Origin: DASRIA01 sp963816975
GTDB lineage: Bacteria > Actinomycetota > Thermoleophilia > Solirubrobacterales > JBBDJG01
Direction of reading: 5' to 3'
Assembly: GCA_963816975.1 (NCBI GenBank)
Contig: CAWFMD010000006.1
Span: forward strand, 1,550,001-1,614,000
DNA: 64,000 nucleotides
A program made the translations under genes and the position numbers. The notes under the pieces are model-generated. The model was not told where the DNA came from. It searched no databases and saw only the letters and a list, made by a program, of their open reading frames with translations. Shown here in pieces: positions 16,289 to 23,944 of the stretch (within the stretch, counting starts at the first letter, position 1; every line of letters begins with the position of its first letter).

Positions 16289-16864
16289 TTAGAGGAGCGG
16301 CTTCAACCGCTCCAGCAATTCGGCCAGGATGCGGGCGGTTGCGCCCCAGATCAGGTGCCCGCTGACCGTGTACGTGTCGGTCTTGATCGGGACGCCGCGG
16401 CGGATCAGCCGCTTCTTCTCGTAACCCCCGAGCAGGTCGTGCAGCGACAGCTCCACGATCTCGTCCACCTCGACGGGGTTGGGCCGCAACGTGCCGCCGG
16501 GAGCCGTCAGCCCGACGAACGGATAGATCTCGTAGCTGGTCACGAACGTGCCGGTCGGAGACAGCGCGCCGACCACGTCGACCAGGTCGCGCGCGAGGCC
16601 GATCTCCTCCTCGGCTTCGCGCAGCGCGGTGTCGCGCAGTGCCTCGTCCGGGTCGCGGCGCCCGCCCGGGAACGAGATCTCGCCCGCGTGGCGGCGCATG
16701 TCGGCCGGGCGTTTGGTGAAGACGGCGGTGAGGTCGCCGTCCTGCACGTAGAGCGGGACCAGCACCGCCGCCTTGGTGTTTCCCGGCGCGCTCATCTTGA
16801 CGGTCTCGGCCGGGTCGAGCAGCACCGCGCCGAGGCCGGCCGCGTAGTCGTCGATCGCCTTCAT
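16289..16864 (-). CDS. NUDIX hydrolase, CoA pyrophosphatase-like
   Basis: 191 residues. The Nudix box is complete: G-G-R-R-D-P-D-E-A-L-R-D-T-A-L-R-E-A-E-E-E-I-G, preceded by LRRHAGEISFPGG-type context (MRRHAGEISFPGG) characteristic of the NudL/UPF0035 CoA-diphosphatase group. These enzymes cleave CoA and its derivatives to 3',5'-ADP and phosphopantetheine. A second ATG 69 bases downstream is possible, but the longer form matches the family's usual N-terminus. It is divergent from pncA with only 21 bases between the two start codons. Confidence 0.85.
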   Translation of the reverse strand: MKAIDDYAAGLGAVLLDPAETVKMSAPGNTKAAVLVPLYVQDGDLTAVFTKRPADMRRHAGEISFPGGRRDPDEALRDTALREAEEEIGLARDLVDVVGALSPTGTFVTSYEIYPFVGLTAPGGTLRPNPVEVDEIVELSLHDLLGGYEKKRLIRRGVPIKTDTYTVSGHLIWGATARILAELLERLKPLL

Positions 16865-16885
16865 CCCGGTGCGAATATACGTGGC

Positions 16886-17491
16886 ATGGATGCCCTCCTG
16901 ATCGTCGACTTCCAAAACGACTTCACTCCGGGCGGGGCGCTGCCGGTGGAGCGCGGGGACGAGATCGCGGGCCCGGTCAACGCGATCGCCGGCCATTTCG
17001 AGTTCGTCGTCGCCACACGCGACTGGCACCCGCCCGACCACGGGTCGTTCGCCGGCGTCGAAGTCGACCCGGACGAGTGGGACGGGGTCGACCCGCCGGG
17101 CATCTGGCCCGTGCACTGCGTGCAGGGCACCCCCGGCGCGGAGCTGCACCCGGCGCTCGACCGCTCCAATGTCGACGTGGTGGTCGACAAGGCCCAGGAC
17201 CCGCGCACGCAGGGATACTCCGCCTTCCACGGCGGGAACCTCACCGACGTCCTGCGCGCCCGCGGGGTGGACCACGTCTACGTCGCGGGCCTCGCGACCG
17301 ACTACTGCGTGAAGCACACGGTGCTCGACGCGGTCGAGCACGGGTTCGACGTGACGGTCGTGGAGGATGCCGTGCGCGGCATCGAGGTCGAGCCGGGCGA
17401 CGTGGAGGCGGCGCGGGCGGCGATGCGCGCCGCCGGCGCCGGCTTCACCTCCTCCGAGGACGTCGCCGCCACCCACCCCGTGCGCACATGA
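16886..17491 (+). CDS. pncA: nicotinamidase
   Basis: 201 residues. The cysteine hydrolase triad is present: Asp8 (IVDFQNDF), Lys102 (VVDKAQD) and Cys141 (ATDYCVKHT). The metal site residues Asp46, His48 and His52 (RDWHPPDHGSF) identify it as a nicotinamidase rather than an isochorismatase. It converts nicotinamide to nicotinate in NAD salvage. No ribosome site precedes the ATG, and an AT-rich GAATATAC lies about 8 bases upstream, so the mRNA may be leaderless. Its stop codon is inside a long palindrome shared with the convergent aldehyde dehydrogenase gene. Confidence 0.9.
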   Translation: MDALLIVDFQNDFTPGGALPVERGDEIAGPVNAIAGHFEFVVATRDWHPPDHGSFAGVEVDPDEWDGVDPPGIWPVHCVQGTPGAELHPALDRSNVDVVVDKAQDPRTQGYSAFHGGNLTDVLRARGVDHVYVAGLATDYCVKHTVLDAVEHGFDVTVVEDAVRGIEVEPGDVEAARAAMRAAGAGFTSSEDVAATHPVRT

Positions 17492-17522
17492 GCGCCACAG
17501 TGGCGCTCATGTGCGCACGGGG
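17476..17522. terminator. 47-bp perfect palindrome between convergent genes
   Basis: Two 23-base arms that are exact reverse complements flank a single central A at 17499. The pncA stop codon lies in the left arm and the aldehyde dehydrogenase gene stops 7 bases beyond the right arm. As RNA it would form a very long hairpin from either strand, followed on the plus strand by GCTTGTT. It is probably a bidirectional terminator, but the minimal loop is unusual. Confidence 0.6.
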
Positions 17523-17528
17523 GGCTTG

Positions 17529-19025
17529 TTATGCGCTGTCGGGCGGCGCGTCGTCGCCGTCGGCGTAGGGGTACCACCAGTCCTTGGGCGCGATCTCGGT
17601 CTCGATGTGCACGTGCTTGGTCTCCTGGAACGCCTCGAGCCCCTCCACGCCCAGCTCGCGGCCGATGCCCGACTGCTTCATGCCCCCGAACGGTCCCGCA
17701 TCGTTGTCGGTGAGCGGGTCGTTGAACCACACCGTGCCGGCCTTCAGCTCGCGCATGCAGCGCACGACGTTGGCGATGTCGCGGGTGTACACGTTGGCGC
17801 CCAGTCCGTAGCGCGTGGAGTTGGCCAACGCGATCGCCTCGTCGAGGCTCGACACGGGGACGATCGGCGCCACCGGCCCGAATGTCTCCTCGCGCAGCAG
17901 CGCCGTCTCGTGGGGCGCGCCGGTGATGACCGCGGGCGCGAAGAAGTGGCCCCGCGCGCGGCCGGTGTCGCGCCCGCCGGTGAGCAGCGACGCGCCCGCG
18001 CTCACCGCCTGCTCCACCTGAGTTGCCACCTTGTCGCGCTGACGCGCCGACACCATCGGCCCGATGTCGGTGCGGGGATCGAGCGGGTCGCCCATCACGA
18101 GGCTGTTCGTGTAGGCCACGAACTCGCTCACGTAGTCGTCGTACACGTCGCGCATCACGTAGAAGCGCTCCGCCGACGTGCAGACCTGGCCCGCGTTCAG
18201 GTACGCGGCCCAGGCGCCGCCCTTGGCGGCGACCGCGATCTCGGGCGCCACGTCCGAGCAAACGATGAACGGATCCTTGCCGCCCATCTCGAGATTCACG
18301 CGCGCGACCCGCTCGGCACAGGCGACGGCGACCCGCTTGCCCGTCTCGACCGAGCCGGTGAACGCCACGCAGTCCACGCGCTCGTCGCGCACGATCGCCT
18401 CGCCCACGTCGCCCGCGCCGGCCAGCAGGTTCACGGCTCCCGCGGGCAGTTGCTCGAAGCAGGGGGCCAGCATCAGCGTCGACAGCGGCGTCAGCTCGGA
18501 CGGCTTGCACACGGTCGTGTTGCCCGCCGCCAGCGCCGGCGCCAGCTTCCACGCAAGCAGCAGCAACGGGTAGTTCCACGGGACGATGCAGCCGATCACG
18601 CCCATCGGCTCCTTCACCACCAGTGCCAGCTGGGTCGACTCGATCGGCGGGATCACGCGGCCGCCGTGGTTGCGGCCGATCTCCGCGTAGTAGTCGAACA
18701 CGGCCGCGGTCCAGCCGACCTCGTCGGAGTTCTCGACCAGCGGCTTGCCGCCCTCGCGGGTCATCGTCGCGGCCAGCTCGTCCGTGCGGGCGCGCATCCG
18801 CGCGGCTGCCTCGTGCAGCAGCTCGGCGCGCTCGAGCGCGGGCGTGTCGGCCCATTTGCCCGCCGCCTCGCGGGCGGCGGCGATCGCGGCGTCGACCTGG
18901 GCCGCAGAGGCCGCCCCGACCGCGGCGATCGTCTCCTCGGTGTAGGGGTTCTCGACCGCCAGCGGCTCGCCCTCGCCGGCGACCTGCTCGCCGCCGATCA
19001 GCAGCCGCGTCTCGGGCTCAGGCAC
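17529..19025 (-). CDS. aldehyde dehydrogenase (NAD(P)-dependent)
   Basis: 498 residues, full length. Catalytic residues are Asn151 (VPWNYP), Lys174 (CKPSE), Glu246 (NLEMGGKDP) and Cys282 (AGQVCTSAER). PWNYPLLLLAWK and FGGMKQSGIGRELG are typical of betaine-aldehyde/aminoaldehyde and general aliphatic aldehyde dehydrogenases. It oxidises an aldehyde to the acid. It ends the operon of cobalamin adenosyltransferase, OsmC and aldehyde dehydrogenase; its start overlaps the OsmC gene by 8 bases. The substrate is unknown; pairing with a B12-related gene suggests diol or amino alcohol metabolism, a weak inference. Confidence 0.92.
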   Translation of the reverse strand: MPEPETRLLIGGEQVAGEGEPLAVENPYTEETIAAVGAASAAQVDAAIAAAREAAGKWADTPALERAELLHEAAARMRARTDELAATMTREGGKPLVENSDEVGWTAAVFDYYAEIGRNHGGRVIPPIESTQLALVVKEPMGVIGCIVPWNYPLLLLAWKLAPALAAGNTTVCKPSELTPLSTLMLAPCFEQLPAGAVNLLAGAGDVGEAIVRDERVDCVAFTGSVETGKRVAVACAERVARVNLEMGGKDPFIVCSDVAPEIAVAAKGGAWAAYLNAGQVCTSAERFYVMRDVYDDYVSEFVAYTNSLVMGDPLDPRTDIGPMVSARQRDKVATQVEQAVSAGASLLTGGRDTGRARGHFFAPAVITGAPHETALLREETFGPVAPIVPVSSLDEAIALANSTRYGLGANVYTRDIANVVRCMRELKAGTVWFNDPLTDNDAGPFGGMKQSGIGRELGVEGLEAFQETKHVHIETEIAPKDWWYPYADGDDAPPDSA

Positions 19026-19407
19026 GCTGCACGTCGTCCTGGATCTCCGCGTCGCCCATCAGGACGCGATGCACGGGGCACTTGCCGGCGATCACGCGCA
19101 GGCGCTCCAGCTGCTCGTCGGTAACCTGGCCGGGAATCTGGACGAGCACGTCGAAGCGCGACGTGCCCGCCGGGTCCAGCTCGTAGTCGACCTCGACCAC
19201 GACGTCGCCGAGATCCCATTGCTTGCGCTCGGCGTACATCTCGACGGTGATCGCCGTGCAGGATGCGAGGCTCAGCGCAAGCAGCTCCGTCGGGCGCGGG
19301 CCGGTGTCGGTGCCGCCGGCCGTGGGCGGCTCGTCGGCGATCAGCGTGTGCTTTCCGGCGGTGAGGCTGTGGGCGTAGCCCTTACGGCGCTGGACGCTGA
19401 CCTTCAT
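19018..19407 (-). CDS. OsmC/Ohr-family protein
   Basis: 129 residues. The conserved cysteines of the OsmC family are Cys50 (LALASC-type LSLASC) and Cys110 (GKCPVHR), which form the peroxidatic and resolving pair in organic hydroperoxide reductases. The N-terminal KVSVQRRKGYAHSL and GGTDTGPRPTELL match the YhfA-like OsmC subgroup, which is often metabolic rather than peroxide-induced. It overlaps the adenosyltransferase start by 4 bases (ATGA) and the aldehyde dehydrogenase by 8. Confidence 0.88.
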   Translation of the reverse strand: MKVSVQRRKGYAHSLTAGKHTLIADEPPTAGGTDTGPRPTELLALSLASCTAITVEMYAERKQWDLGDVVVEVDYELDPAGTSRFDVLVQIPGQVTDEQLERLRVIAGKCPVHRVLMGDAEIQDDVQRA

Positions 19408-19976
19408 GTGGCTCCCGCCGAGGACTTGCCCCGCCCCTCGAACAGCTCCGGCTCCCGCACGTCCGCGAAGCGCGCCATCGCGAACAGCAGGTCCGAGGCG
19501 CGGTTCACGAACCGCAACACGACGGAGTCGCCCAGGTCCTGCGCGCGATCGAGCGCCACGATGCGCCGCTCGGCGCGGCGCAGCACCGCCCGCGCGACGT
19601 CGAGCTGGGCGGACAGCTGGGTCCCGCCGGGGATCACGAACTTCGGCGGCAGGTCGACCTGGTCCATGTAGTGGTCGATCGCCCGCTCGAGCCAGCCGAC
19701 CATGCCCTCCTCGAGCCGGCTGACGCCCGCCTCCAGGCGCGCGCGGGCCTCCGGGGCGGTCGCCAGCTCCGCGCCCGCCACGAACAGGTCGGTCTGGAGG
19801 TGCAGCACGTCCGCCGCCAGGCGCGGATCCGTCGCCAGCGCGCGCGTCACGCCCAGCGCGGAGGTTGCCTCGTCCAGCGCGCCGTAGGCCTCGGTGCGCA
19901 CGTCGCTCTTCTCCACCCGGCCCCCGTACCAGAGGGAAGTGGTCCCGTCGTCGCCCTTGCGCGTGTAGATCTTCAC
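19404..19976 (-). CDS. PduO-type cob(I)alamin adenosyltransferase
   Basis: 190 residues from GTG (MKIYTRKGDDGTTSLWYGG). The N-terminal KIYTRKGDDGTT phosphate-binding loop and ARAVLRRAERRIVAL with FVNRASDLLFAMAR are signatures of PduO/MMAB-type ATP:corrinoid adenosyltransferases. The enzyme makes adenosylcobalamin for B12-dependent mutases and dehydratases. A longer in-frame reading upstream of the GTG is atypical and crosses the inverted repeat, so it was rejected. First gene of a three-gene operon. No cobalamin riboswitch is evident upstream. Confidence 0.9.
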   Translation of the reverse strand: MKIYTRKGDDGTTSLWYGGRVEKSDVRTEAYGALDEATSALGVTRALATDPRLAADVLHLQTDLFVAGAELATAPEARARLEAGVSRLEEGMVGWLERAIDHYMDQVDLPPKFVIPGGTQLSAQLDVARAVLRRAERRIVALDRAQDLGDSVVLRFVNRASDLLFAMARFADVREPELFEGRGKSSAGAT

Positions 19977-20031
19977 CGCTTCGGGAGGGTACCCGGCGCC
20001 CCCTTGCTCCAGATCCGCGGGCTCCCCGGGG

Positions 20032-20077
20032 TCGCTGAAGACTTGTGGTTGCGATCGGCCCCCAAAGTCTTCAGCGA
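20032..20077. promoter_or_regulatory. 13-bp inverted repeat in divergent intergenic region
   Basis: TCGCTGAAGACTT (20032-20044) and its exact reverse complement AAGTCTTCAGCGA (20065-20077) are separated by 20 bases. It lies between the divergent adenosyltransferase (start 19976) and tetR (start 20127) genes. It could be an operator pair for the TetR protein or a transcribed stem-loop in the 5' leader of the minus-strand operon. No direct evidence of binding. Confidence 0.5.
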
Positions 20078-20126
20078 GACGCTGCGGACCAACGCGAGGC
20101 CGCCCTTCTTGCAACGTAATTCATAA

Positions 20127-20903
20127 ATGAGTAGCGTTCCAAAAGCCATGGCCGCGGATGAATCCAGGCCGGTCGTCGAGGAGCTTGCCACCCGCTCCGA
20201 TCGCCGCAAGGCGCGCACCGTCGGCGCGATCCTGGACGCGGCCGAGCGGCGCTTCATCGAGCACGGCTTCCACCACACGACAGTGGAGGAGATCGCCGCC
20301 GCCGCGGACGTGTCGGTGGGCTCCATCTACGTCCACTTCAAGAGCAAGGAAGGGCTCTACCTGGCGCTGATCGAGCGCGCGCTCGAAGTCGAGGAGCGCT
20401 ACATGGACGAGGCCTTCCGGCCTACGCTGTCGCTGGGCCAGCAGCTGTTCGCGGCCGGCTGGGCCTACCTGCGCTTCTATCTCGAGAACCCCGGCTACTT
20501 CCGCATCCTGATGTTCCCGCACATCGACGCGCGGCCCGCGGACACGCTGCCGTTCGCCGCGCAGCGGCTGGCCGAGCGCGCCGAGGCGCAGGTGCGCCGC
20601 GTCGCGGCGATCATCGAGCTGGGCGTGAAGACAGGCGCTGCGCGCCCGGTCGACCCGTACCGCGCGGCGAAGTTCATGTGGGGCGCGTGGAGCGGCGTGA
20701 TCGCGCTCAACCTGCGCCCCGACCGCCTGCGGCTCGACGACGACGAGCTGCGCGCGGTGCTGGAGGAAGGCCGCCACATGATCGCCGAGGGCATCGCGTC
20801 GATGGCGCTGCGCAACCCCGACGGCAGCCTGCGTCCCGAGTTCGACCACTTCGACCACGACGTCCCCCAACCTGCGAAGCACGTCAAAGGAGCCTCTCAA
20901 TGA
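20127..20903 (+). CDS. TetR-family transcriptional regulator
   Basis: 258 residues. The N-terminal helix-turn-helix (ILDAAERRFIEHGFHHTTVEEIAAAADVSVGSIYVHFKSKEGLYLALI) is textbook TetR; the C-terminal ligand domain is larger than average and ends in an unstructured acidic tail. It is followed by an ATGA overlap with a luciferase-like oxidoreductase, so regulator and enzyme are coupled. No ribosome site precedes the ATG, which lies just after an AT-rich stretch; a leaderless mRNA is likely, or translation starts at a second ATG 21 bases downstream. Confidence 0.9.
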   Translation: MSSVPKAMAADESRPVVEELATRSDRRKARTVGAILDAAERRFIEHGFHHTTVEEIAAAADVSVGSIYVHFKSKEGLYLALIERALEVEERYMDEAFRPTLSLGQQLFAAGWAYLRFYLENPGYFRILMFPHIDARPADTLPFAAQRLAERAEAQVRRVAAIIELGVKTGAARPVDPYRAAKFMWGAWSGVIALNLRPDRLRLDDDELRAVLEEGRHMIAEGIASMALRNPDGSLRPEFDHFDHDVPQPAKHVKGASQ

Positions 20904-22402
20904 GATTCGGGATCTTCTACGAGCACCAGTTGCCGCGGCCGTGGGCCGCCGGCGCCGAGGAGCGGCTGCTGACCGACGCGCTCGCGCAGGTGGAGCTGGC
21001 GGACAAGGTCGGCATCGACTACGTGTGGGAGGTGGAGCACCACTTCCTCGAGGAGTACTCGCACTCGAGCGCCCCCGAGGTGTTCCTCGCCGCCGCCAGC
21101 CAGCGCACCCGCGACATCCGCCTGGGCCACGGCATCGTGCAGATCCCGCCCGGCTTCAACCACCCGGCGCGGATCGCCGAGCGGATCGCCACGCTCGACC
21201 TGATCTCCGGCGGGCGCGTGGAGTTCGGCACCGGCGAGTCGAGCTCGCAGACGGAGCTGGGTGCGTTCGGAGTGGACCGCGACACCAAGCGGGCGCAGTG
21301 GGAGGAGGGCGTGGACGCGATCACGCGGATGTTCGTGGAGCAGCCCTTCGGGGGCTACGACGGGCGCTTCATCTCGATGCCCCCGCGTTCCGTGGTCCCG
21401 AAGCCCAAGCAGAAGCCCCACCCGCCGCTGTGGGTCGCGTGCAGTCGCCGCGAGACGATCCTGATGGCCGCACAGCGCGGGATCGGCGCGCTCACGTTCG
21501 CGTTCATCGAGCCCGAGCAGGCCCGGGAGTGGGTGGACGAGTACTACGCGATCCTCGAGTCCGACCGGTGCGTGCCCGCGGGTTTCGCGGTGAACCCCAA
21601 CTTCGCCGTCGTGCTGCCGATGATGCTGCACACCGACGAGGCGACCGCGATCGAGCGCGGCATCGACGGTGCGCACTTCTTCGGCTACTCGCTCGCGCAC
21701 TACTACGTGTTCGGCGACCACCGCCCCGGCGTCACGAACATGTGGGACGAGTTCCAGGCCAAGCGCGCCGAGTACGGCTTCGCGCGCGAGATCATCGACG
21801 CCGACGACGGCCCGCTCGGGGTGAAGATCCTCCAGCAGGGTTTGGGCTCGCTGCGCGGCGCGATCGGCACGCCCGATCAGGTGGCAGACCTGGTGGCGCG
21901 CTACAGGCACGCGGGCGTGGACCAGGTGATCTTCGTCCAGCAGGCCGGCCCGAACAGGCACGAGCACATCTGCGAGTCGCTGGAGCTGTTCGGCAAGCAG
22001 GTGCTGCCGCGCTTCACCGACGGGCGCGAGCAGCGCGAGGCCGCCAAGCGCGAGCGCCTGGCGGAGGCCTGCGAACGCGCCCTGGGCCGCCGCGCACCGG
22101 CGCGCACGCCGGACCCTGGCTACGTGATCACGCCCCGCGGGGAGCCGCGGCCCGCGCAGGCGATCGCGGCGGCGCGTCACACGCAGTCGAACGGCTTTGC
22201 AAACGGCGGGCGGCGCACCGCGAAGCACGTGGTCGGCGATCGCCTCCAGCGGGTGGGGGAAGCGGCCTTCGGCGCCTACGTGCGGCAGTCGTTCGGACGA
22301 GCAGCTGGAACGTGTCGTGGGCTCGGGCCCCGGACTGCGCACGATCTTCAAGGCGATGGAGCGGGCGTTCGTACCCGCGCGCGCGAACGGCTTCTCCGGT
22401 GA
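20900..22402 (+). CDS. luciferase-like (LLM) flavin-dependent oxidoreductase; 3' part out of frame
   Basis: The ATG overlaps the tetR stop and an AAAGGAG site lies upstream. Residues 1 to about 380 form the luciferase-like TIM barrel: FGIFYEHQLP, VEHHFLEEYSHSSAPEVFLAAAS, IRLGHGIVQIPPGFNHPARIAERIATLDLISGGRVEFGTGE. After a Pro/Arg-rich linker the frame runs on to ...GAYVRQS and then becomes Arg-rich nonsense. A +1 shift near 22290 resumes a well-conserved domain (next entry). The intact protein would be a monooxygenase fused to a sterol-carrier-like domain of about 588 residues. FMN or F420 dependence is not decidable here. Confidence 0.85.
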   Translation: MRFGIFYEHQLPRPWAAGAEERLLTDALAQVELADKVGIDYVWEVEHHFLEEYSHSSAPEVFLAAASQRTRDIRLGHGIVQIPPGFNHPARIAERIATLDLISGGRVEFGTGESSSQTELGAFGVDRDTKRAQWEEGVDAITRMFVEQPFGGYDGRFISMPPRSVVPKPKQKPHPPLWVACSRRETILMAAQRGIGALTFAFIEPEQAREWVDEYYAILESDRCVPAGFAVNPNFAVVLPMMLHTDEATAIERGIDGAHFFGYSLAHYYVFGDHRPGVTNMWDEFQAKRAEYGFAREIIDADDGPLGVKILQQGLGSLRGAIGTPDQVADLVARYRHAGVDQVIFVQQAGPNRHEHICESLELFGKQVLPRFTDGREQREAAKRERLAEACERALGRRAPARTPDPGYVITPRGEPRPAQAIAAARHTQSNGFANGGRRTAKHVVGDRLQRVGEAAFGAYVRQSFGRAAGTCRGLGPRTAHDLQGDGAGVRTRARERLLR

Positions 22403-22664
22403 GGTGCAGTACGAGCTGACCGGCCGCAACGGCCCCAAGCGCTGGATCCTGCGGATCGAGGAGGGCGCGCGGGCCGTGACGGAGCCGGGGATCGCCCGGG
22501 ACCCGGTCGTGACCTTCCGCACGTCGCTGCCGATGTTCGCGCGCATCGCCTCACAGGAGGTGCACGCCGCGAAGGCGATGATGGACGGAGACCTCGAGGT
22601 GCACGGTGACTTCGAGGCCGCCGCGCGCCTGGGCGAGATGTTCGGCCACGACTCGCTCGTGTGA
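22293..22664 (+). pseudogene. SCP2 sterol-carrier-like domain, +1 frame continuation of the luciferase-like gene
   Basis: Reading from SDEQLERVVGSGPGLRTIFK gives an uninterrupted 123-residue domain with MERAFVPARANGFSGEVQYEL, DPVVTFRTSLPMFARI and AKAMMDGDLEVHGDFEAAARL, the pattern of SCP2-like lipid-binding domains. No ribosome site or good start lies ahead of it (a GTG at 22317 is within the domain), so it is most simply the C-terminal part of the preceding protein displaced by a one-base insertion around 22285-22295. Either a real mutation or a sequence error. Confidence 0.7.
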
Positions 22665-22665
22665 G

Positions 22666-23913
22666 CTACAGGGGGTTGAACAGCAGGCCGCTGAGCAGCT
22701 TCGGGTAGAAGTACGTCGACTTCGGCGGCATCGTCTCGCCGGCCTGCGCGACCGCCTGCACCTGCGCGATCGGCGTGGGGCGCAGAAGGAACGCCACCTC
22801 GTAGTCACCCGAGCCCAGCAGCGCGCGCGCCTGGTCGAGGTCGCGCGCGTAGGCGAGCCCGTGCTGATGGGAGATGTCGTCCTCGGTGAGGCCCAGCGCG
22901 TCCTCCAGCACCAGCTTCTCCAGCACCGCCGTGTCGAGGCTGCGGTAGCTGGGGGAGTGGCCGGCCAGCGCGCGGTCGACCGTCGCGGTCGAGCCCAGCC
23001 GCAGCCGCAGGGAGCGCCCGCCCTGGTCGAGGTAGCCGTAGGTGGGTGTGCCGTTGGCCGCATCGGGGACCACGTCGTCGGGCGCCACCTCGTCCACGTC
23101 GAAGTCGCGCTCGAGCTCCTGCTCGAGGCGGGCACGCCGATCGTCGGCGAGTCGCCCGACCAGGCGGTGCGTGGGAAACACGGTGAGGCCGGGGTCCGAC
23201 ATCGACACGAGGCACATCAGCACGTAGTTGTGGTCGCCCTCGCCGCCGATCTCCCGCGCGTAGGTGCGTGCGGTCTCGTAGCGGTGGTGGCCGTCGGCGA
23301 TCAGCAGCTCCGTGTCCGCCAGCGCCGCCTGCACGCGCTCGATCGCATCGGGATCCGTGACCCGCCACAGCCGGTGCACGGTGCCGTCGTCGTCGGTCAC
23401 ACCGCCCCACGGGTCCGCGGCGGTGGCCGGCTCCAGCGCCGCCCAGGCCGCGCCGGCGGGGTCGTCGTACAGGGAGAAGATCGGGGAGAGGTTCGCACGC
23501 GTCGCCCGCATCAGGCGCAGGCGGTCCTCCTTCGCGGCCGGATGCGTGCGCTCGTGGGGGCGGATCGCGCCCGGGCCATAGTCGGTGACCCGTACGCGGC
23601 AGAAGAAGCCGTGGCGCACGCGCTGCGTGCCGTCCGGCGCGCGGTAGGCCTGCGTCAGCGCCCACAGCGCGGGCTCGCGGTCGCGGGTCAGCACTCCCGA
23701 CATCTGCCACTGCTCGAACAGCTCGGCCGCGTGGGCGTAGGGATCGTCGCCCTCCGGCAGGTCGATCTCCACGACGTTGTGCGCGTTGCGCGCGGCCAGC
23801 GCGCGGCGCAGGTCCGCGTCGATCACGTCGTAGGGGGGAGCGGCGAGGCGATCGAGCGGGCCTGCGGCGGCGAGGTCGTAGTGGATCGCGCGCAGCGGTT
23901 GGACGTCGGCCAT
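22666..23913 (-). CDS. DUF1015-family protein
   Basis: 415 residues from ATG (MADVQPLRAIHYD); an upstream in-frame start adds four residues. The family is recognised from LAAPPYDVID at the N-terminus, RPHERTHPAAKEDRLRLMRATRANLSPIFSLY, and LIADGHHRYETARTY, the last being the diagnostic HHRYET motif. The family is widespread and its biochemical function is unproven; a nucleotide or sugar kinase-like role has been guessed. Its stop codon is 1 base from the stop of the convergent luciferase/SCP2 gene. Confidence 0.88.
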   Translation of the reverse strand: MADVQPLRAIHYDLAAAGPLDRLAAPPYDVIDADLRRALAARNAHNVVEIDLPEGDDPYAHAAELFEQWQMSGVLTRDREPALWALTQAYRAPDGTQRVRHGFFCRVRVTDYGPGAIRPHERTHPAAKEDRLRLMRATRANLSPIFSLYDDPAGAAWAALEPATAADPWGGVTDDDGTVHRLWRVTDPDAIERVQAALADTELLIADGHHRYETARTYAREIGGEGDHNYVLMCLVSMSDPGLTVFPTHRLVGRLADDRRARLEQELERDFDVDEVAPDDVVPDAANGTPTYGYLDQGGRSLRLRLGSTATVDRALAGHSPSYRSLDTAVLEKLVLEDALGLTEDDISHQHGLAYARDLDQARALLGSGDYEVAFLLRPTPIAQVQAVAQAGETMPPKSTYFYPKLLSGLLFNPL

Positions 23914-23944
23914 CGGGCCGCGCAACTTACAGGATGGCCCCGGG

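Noticed and set aside
19977..20126. Cobalamin riboswitch ahead of the adenosyltransferase gene
   Set aside because: No B12-box-like sequence was found, only the inverted repeat.
20897..22546. Long minus-strand open frame antisense to the luciferase-like gene
   Set aside because: Arg/Ala/His-rich with no recognisable motif and fully covered by a conserved plus-strand gene; typical of high-GC shadow frames.
22317..22664. Independent SCP2 gene starting at GTG 22317
   Set aside because: No ribosome site and the start would cut into the conserved domain; a frameshifted fusion explains it better.
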